A DNA stretch of 9,606 nt from an uncultured Chloroflexota bacterium. Lineage in GTDB: Bacteria > Chloroflexota > Anaerolineae > B4-G1 > DUEL01. The position numbers and the translations under genes are program-made. The notes under the pieces were generated by a model. It was not told the origin of the DNA. It searched no databases and saw nothing but the letters and a program-made list of their open reading frames with translations. The stretch is from the NCBI GenBank assembly GCA_937138275.1, contig CAKZOY010000051.1, forward strand, positions 1-9,606. Direction: 5' to 3'. Numbering within the stretch: position 1 is the stretch's first letter; every line of letters begins with the position of its first letter. Positions 6,968 to 9,606 of the stretch are shown piece after piece.

Positions 6968-7023
6968 CCCCTCCCCGTTGAGGGCGGACGGATCGTCCGC
7001 CCCTACAGCCGCACGGGGAGGGG
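6968..7023 (+). repeat. Nested-palindrome GGACGGATCGTCC module, plus-strand copy
   Basis: The outer arms CCCCTCCCCGT (6968-6978) and ACGGGGAGGGG (7013-7023) are exact complements. Inside, GGGCGGACG (6982-6990) and CGTCCGCCC (6994-7002) form a perfect 9-bp stem with a GAT loop. An inverted copy is at 5007-5061. Confidence 0.75.
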
Positions 7024-7034
7024 AGAGAAAAGAT

Positions 7035-7079
7035 GGGGTTTTGCGGGGCGGCGGCTTCGCCGCCGCCCCGCAAAACCCC
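7035..7079. repeat. Hairpin-family repeat with perfect 21-bp stem
   Basis: Arms 7035-7055 and 7059-7079 pair perfectly around TTC, starting GGGGTTTTGCGGGGCG. The right arm is identical to the first bases of the window. It is directly followed by the C/T and G-rich module at 7087-7145. Confidence 0.85.
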
Positions 7080-7086
7080 TCTCTGT

Positions 7087-7145
7087 CCCCCCTCTCCCCC
7101 GCCCGTCAGGGCAAGGGGGAGAGGGGGGTAAGGGGGGTGAGGGGG
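7087..7145. repeat. Pyrimidine/purine hairpin module with G-quadruplex-type tract
   Basis: CCCCCCTCTCCCCC (7087-7100) and GGGGGAGAGGGGGG (7115-7128) are exact complements around a GCCC/GGGC inner stem. The G-rich side continues as four runs of 5, 6, 6 and 5 G (7115-7119, 7123-7128, 7132-7137, 7141-7145) with loops AGA, TAA and TGA. It matches copy A at 29-87. Confidence 0.75.
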
Positions 7146-7350
7146 CTGAAAACCGCCCATTTTGCGCCGCCAAGGCGATAGTCCGTCTGGCTTTTGCCCT
7201 TCCAGCGGCCTTTTCCAAGGGCGCAGCTGCTAATTTTTGTTTATAACTTAAAATTTGCCATTGTCAATATAGGGATTCCCCGGTCTGTGCCACTGGTATT
7301 ACCCAGCAATCTGCCATAAAACTGAAATGCACCCTCACCAGCAACGAAAC
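7146..7350. other. Gene-free spacer becoming AT-rich upstream of rpsU
   Basis: No credible coding frame or repeat match was seen here. Base composition drops from very GC-rich to AT-rich from about 7230 (TAATTTTTGTTTATAAC), marking the upstream region of the rpsU promoter. A GCCCTT/AAGGGC pair (7196-7222) precedes the T-rich bases, but its loop is long and no gene ends nearby. Confidence 0.4.
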
Positions 7351-7378
7351 TTGACAACCCCCGGTAGTTAGTTATAAT
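7351..7378 (+). promoter_or_regulatory. Consensus sigma-70-type promoter of rpsU
   Basis: TTGACA (7351-7356) and TATAAT (7373-7378) both match the consensus perfectly and are 16 bp apart, in an AT-rich setting. Transcription would start near 7385, leaving a leader of about 40 nt before the rpsU start. Such a strong promoter fits a ribosomal protein gene. Confidence 0.85.
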
Positions 7379-7425
7379 TAAGAGACAGAGAAGATCATCC
7401 CATAAAGAAAGGAGGTGAACAGGGA

Positions 7426-7632
7426 GTGGCGCGAGTTGTCGCAGAGGAAGGGGAGTCCCTGGACTCCTTAATGCGTCGGTTCAACAAAAAGGTTCAGAAC
7501 GAGCGCATCCTTTCCGAGATCCGTCGGCGCCGGTTCTATGAACCGCCCACCATCTTGCGGAAGCGCCGAAAGGCTGCCAAACTGCGCAAGAGCCGCCGGA
7601 CCACGATGCGCAGTATGCAGCGATACGGGTAG
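7426..7632 (+). CDS. rpsU: Small ribosomal subunit protein S21
   Basis: This 68-residue protein is S21, a late-binding component of the 30S subunit near the 3' end of 16S rRNA that helps initiation. The sequence shows the family pattern: ESLDSLMRRFNKKV, then LSEIRRRRFYEPP and a very basic tail (RKRRKAAKLRKSRR) that would bind rRNA. The length is normal for S21. GTG 7426 lies 8 nt after a near-complete anti-16S match, AAGGAGGTGA (7408-7417), so the start is firm. A consensus promoter sits 50 nt upstream. It heads a cluster with a GNAT acetyltransferase and a YqeY-type gene; rpsU and yqeY are direct neighbours in Bacillus subtilis, and here the GNAT gene lies between them. Confidence 0.95.
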   Translation: MARVVAEEGESLDSLMRRFNKKVQNERILSEIRRRRFYEPPTILRKRRKAAKLRKSRRTTMRSMQRYG

Positions 7633-7643
7633 TCTGGGTTTGC

Positions 7644-7722
7644 CCCGACCGGAATTGTCGGGAGTTATCTGTCGCGGTTTCTGTTGGAGCGACAACCCCG
7701 CCCCAACAGAAACCACTTTTCT
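7644..7722 (+). promoter_or_regulatory. Attenuator-like spacer with two mutually exclusive hairpins
   Basis: Three stems lie between rpsU and the GNAT gene. Stem 1 is CCCGAC/GTCGGG (7644-7662). Stem 2 is TGTCGC/GCGACA (7670-7694). Stem 3 is GGTTTCTGTTGG/CCAACAGAAACC (7676-7687, 7703-7714) and is followed by ACTTTTCT, like an intrinsic terminator. Stems 2 and 3 share bases 7676-7694, so only one can form fully. The arrangement could set how much transcription continues from rpsU into the downstream genes. It could also simply be the rpsU terminator with chance pairing upstream. Confidence 0.5.
7676..7719 (+). terminator. Putative intrinsic terminator or attenuator after rpsU
   Basis: A perfect 12-bp stem (7676-7687 with 7703-7714) and 15-nt loop are followed by ACTTTTCT. 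The stem is not very GC-rich and the T run is only four, so partial termination is more likely than full. Confidence 0.55.
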
Positions 7723-7734
7723 CTGGAGGCAGAA

Positions 7735-8292
7735 GTGATCTGCGGAGAGCGGGTCCGACTGCGGGCGATAGAACGCTCCGACATCCCCAACTTCGTCCGC
7801 TGGTTCAACGATCCGGAGGTGCGCCGGTATCTGCTCATATATGCCCCCATCTCTGCAGCGCAGGAAGAGCAGTGGTTTGATCGGATGCTGGAGCAGCAGG
7901 GGAAGGAGCAGTTTGTCTTTGCGGTGGATGCCCGGGCGGGGGATGAGTGGGTGCATATCGGCAACGTCGGCCTGCACCGAATCAACTGGAAAGACCGGAA
8001 CGCCACGCTTGGGATTGTTCTCGGGGAGAAGGCGTACTGGGACCAGGGGTACGGCACCGATGCGACCCGCACAATGATCCGCTTCGCCTTTGAGGAACTG
8101 AACCTGAACCGGGTGGAACTGGAAGTTTTTGACGAAAACGCCCGGGCGCGGCGCTGCTACGAAAAGGCCGGTTTTCGCTACGAGGGAACCCGGCGGCAGG
8201 CCGCGTTTTTTGAGGGCGCTTACCACGATTCTCACGTGATGTCCATTCTCCGGCACGAGTTCTATCAGCAACAGCCCACCGGAGATGAATGA
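7735..8292 (+). CDS. GNAT-family N-acetyltransferase (RimJ/SpeG-like)
   Basis: This 185-residue protein carries the whole GNAT acetyl-CoA-binding fold. The opening RVRLRAIERSDIPNFVRWFND is typical of the RimJ/RimL/SpeG group. The acetyl-CoA loop is DQGYGTDA (103-110), followed by a helix; LNRVELEVFDENARARRCYEKAGF (123-147) is the conserved second half. The group transfers acetyl groups to protein N-termini, polyamines or small amines; which applies here is not visible. GTG 7735 is chosen because GGAGG (7725-7729) sits 5 nt upstream and the protein then begins in the family style. A TTG at 7684 is also in frame, but it lies inside the upstream hairpin. Its position next to rpsU suggests a ribosomal protein or translation-factor target, which is inference only. 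Its stop lies just before the yqeY-like gene, implying one transcript. Confidence 0.9.
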   Translation: MICGERVRLRAIERSDIPNFVRWFNDPEVRRYLLIYAPISAAQEEQWFDRMLEQQGKEQFVFAVDARAGDEWVHIGNVGLHRINWKDRNATLGIVLGEKAYWDQGYGTDATRTMIRFAFEELNLNRVELEVFDENARARRCYEKAGFRYEGTRRQAAFFEGAYHDSHVMSILRHEFYQQQPTGDE

Positions 8293-8302
8293 GGGGGTCG
8301 CC

Positions 8303-8749
8303 TTGGGACTGAAAGACCGTCTGCAGGAAGACCTGAAAGAAGCGTTGCGGAACCGGGATGAACGGCGCAAGGCCGTCATCCGGATGGCTCTGGCCGCGAT
8401 CCAGTTGGCCGAGGCCGACCGCGGTGGCGAACTGGATGAGGCCTCTCTGATCGCCGTCCTCCAGAAAGAGGTCAAGCGGCGGCAGGAGACTATTGAGGAA
8501 CTGCGTGGTACCCCTCGCACCGACCGACTCGCGGATGAAGAGGCGGAACTGGCGATTCTGGAGTCCTATCTCCCCCGAATGATGAGCCGGGAGGAGATCG
8601 CCGCGGAAGCCCGCGCGGTCATCGCGGAGGTAGGGGCTACCGGCCTCCGGGATATGGGGACCGTCATGCAGACTTTGATGCCCCGGGTGAAAGGCCGCGC
8701 CGATGGGCGACTGGTCAATGAGGTTGTTCGGGAGTTGTTGTCTGGATAA
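8303..8749 (+). CDS. yqeY: GatB/YqeY-domain protein
   Basis: This 148-residue protein matches the YqeY family, which resembles the tRNA-binding C-terminal domain of the GatB amidotransferase subunit; its exact role is unknown. The start MGLKDRLQEDLKEAL mirrors the usual MSLxxRLxxDLKEAM opening. A conserved middle (EAELAILESYLP, 80-91), DMGTVMQTLMP (117-127) and GRAD (131-134) near the end are all present, at normal family length. TTG 8303 is preferred because it restores the family N-terminus and has AGGGGG (8292-8297) at good spacing. ATG 8285 is in frame, but GGAG directly abuts it; using it would add six residues and overlap the GNAT gene by 8 nt. A perfect palindromic terminator follows 25 nt after the stop. 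Confidence 0.92.
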   Translation: MGLKDRLQEDLKEALRNRDERRKAVIRMALAAIQLAEADRGGELDEASLIAVLQKEVKRRQETIEELRGTPRTDRLADEEAELAILESYLPRMMSREEIAAEARAVIAEVGATGLRDMGTVMQTLMPRVKGRADGRLVNEVVRELLSG

Positions 8750-8774
8750 TGGGTATCGTCGGTTCCCCGTAGCG

Positions 8775-8804
8775 AAAAAGGCGACCCCGCGGGGTCGCCT
8801 TTTT
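8775..8804. terminator. Perfect palindromic intrinsic terminator
   Basis: All 30 bases form an exact palindrome, AAAAAGGCGACCCCG and its complement, so the plus strand has a GC-rich stem ending in TTTTT and the minus strand has the same. It closes the rpsU-GNAT-yqeY cluster. It would also stop transcription arriving from the other side. Confidence 0.9.
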
Positions 8805-8824
8805 GTGACGAATAGGAGGGTAAA

Positions 8825-9606
8825 ATGTTCTCCAAACGTTTTCGGTTGCTGCTGATACTGCTGGTGACGTCTGGCCTGGTCGTGGCCTGTGCCCTACCGG
8901 CGGCCGTCCTGCCCGCACCGACGCCGGCACCGACAGTCCCGCCCCCCCCGACCCCCGCGCCGCCAGTCCTGCCGGCCGTTCCCGCCGAGGCCTTCAACGC
9001 GCTGGAAGCGCAGGTGGAGACAGTCTACGAGGTGGCGGCCCCGGCGGTGGTGAACATCACCACCCGCAGCATTGCGTACGACTTCTTTATGCAACCGATC
9101 CCTCAGGAGGGGACGGGGTCCGGTTTTCTGTACGATGACCAGGGGCACATTGTTACCAACTACCACGTGGTGGAGAACGCCGAAGAGGTGGTGGTGACGT
9201 TCTCCGATGGGCGGTCGTTCCCGGCGGAGATCGTCGGGGTGGACCCGTCGTCGGACCTGGCGGTGGTGCGCGTCCGGGCGGAGAACCTGCCGCGCCCGCT
9301 TCCCCTGGCGGATTCCGACCAGTTGCGGGTGGGGCAATTTGTCATCGCCATCGGCAGCCCCTTCGGGCAGGTGGGGACGATGACCCTGGGGATTATCAGC
9401 GCGCTGGGGCGGGTCATTGAGAGCCCCGACGGCCGCTTCATCGGCGAGGCCATCCAGACCGATGCCGCGATTAACCCCGGCAACTCCGGCGGCCCGCTGC
9501 TGGACCTGCAGGGACGGGTGATCGGGGTGAACTCCCAGATTATCAGTCCCAGCCAGGCGTCGGCCGGTATTGGGTTCGCTGTCTCCTCCAACACCGTGCG
9601 ACGGGT
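8825..9606 (+). CDS. HtrA/DegP-like trypsin-type serine protease, putative lipoprotein (3' end beyond window)
   Basis: The open frame runs off the window after 260 codons. A hydrophobic signal segment (8-21) ends in VVAC with C22, a probable lipobox, so the enzyme would be anchored outside the cell membrane. A Pro/Ala/Thr-rich linker (about 25-54) follows. The protease domain shows the HtrA triad: H114 in TNYHVVE, D144 in SSDLAVV and S221 in NPGNSGGP, with GTGSGF and IGSPFG in their usual places. Such proteases degrade or refold damaged extracytoplasmic proteins; a C-terminal PDZ domain would be expected past the edge. ATG 8825 follows AGGAGGG (8814-8820). The gene starts just 20 nt after a strong terminator, so its promoter must overlap the end of the yqeY gene or the terminator, or it depends on read-through. 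The lipobox is plausible but not perfect. Confidence 0.93.
   Translation, partial: MFSKRFRLLLILLVTSGLVVACALPAAVLPAPTPAPTVPPPPTPAPPVLPAVPAEAFNALEAQVETVYEVAAPAVVNITTRSIAYDFFMQPIPQEGTGSGFLYDDQGHIVTNYHVVENAEEVVVTFSDGRSFPAEIVGVDPSSDLAVVRVRAENLPRPLPLADSDQLRVGQFVIAIGSPFGQVGTMTLGIISALGRVIESPDGRFIGEAIQTDAAINPGNSGGPLLDLQGRVIGVNSQIISPSQASAGIGFAVSSNTVRR

Noticed and set aside
7196..7238. GCCCTT/AAGGGC hairpin before T-rich bases as a terminator
   Set aside because: The 15-nt loop, short stem and 11-nt gap to the T run make it weak, and no gene ends near it.
6644..7246. Plus-strand 200-codon open frame and overlapping minus-strand frames across the repeats
   Set aside because: The translations are Pro/Gly/Arg-rich products of the palindromic repeats, with no start context or family resemblance.

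Overview
The window is a GC-rich bacterial segment in which every supported gene lies on the + strand, often with GTG or TTG starts behind strong Shine-Dalgarno sites. The first large gene, a membrane glycosyltransferase-like protein of the TIGR03663 (Agl23-type) family carrying an NHL propeller, belongs to a family known mainly from Chloroflexota and Archaea. Together with the bacterial rpsU/yqeY genes and consensus sigma-70-type promoters, this suggests a Chloroflexota member (Anaerolineae-like or a related thermophilic lineage). The assignment is inferred from gene content; there is no rRNA to confirm it.

Layout: positions 1-90 hold one copy of a composite palindromic repeat. A small cupin gene (216-539) and the 1115-residue membrane/NHL protein (594-3941) follow, probably co-transcribed. 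Next comes the wreck of a second membrane glycosyltransferase-like gene (4012-4931): its start and its C-terminal domain survive in different frames, and the transmembrane middle is missing. The gene-poor stretch 4932-5589 contains hairpins, an inverted module, a 12-bp terminal-inverted-repeat element (about 5066-5342) and then the promoter of an iron-dependent alcohol dehydrogenase (5590-6753). A second gene-poor stretch, 6754-7425, carries heptamer repeats, further copies of the hairpin modules, a G-quadruplex-type tract and finally an AT-rich segment with a near-perfect promoter for rpsU.

The right end is a translation-linked cluster: rpsU (ribosomal protein S21), a GNAT acetyltransferase and a GatB/YqeY-domain protein. 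Between rpsU and the GNAT gene are two overlapping hairpins that cannot form together, one of which resembles a terminator. A perfect palindromic terminator (8775-8804) closes the cluster. It lies only 20 nt ahead of an HtrA/DegP-like lipoprotein protease that runs off the window.

The most unusual content is the repeat fraction. One hairpin family has at least three perfect long stems (18, 21 and 23 bp) whose two arms change together between copies. Each copy is followed on the same strand by a C/T-rich module, usually with a second hairpin. Other points of interest are the gutted glycosyltransferase, the MITE-like element and the attenuator-like rpsU-GNAT spacer. No CRISPR array, tRNA, rRNA or intact transposase gene was seen.
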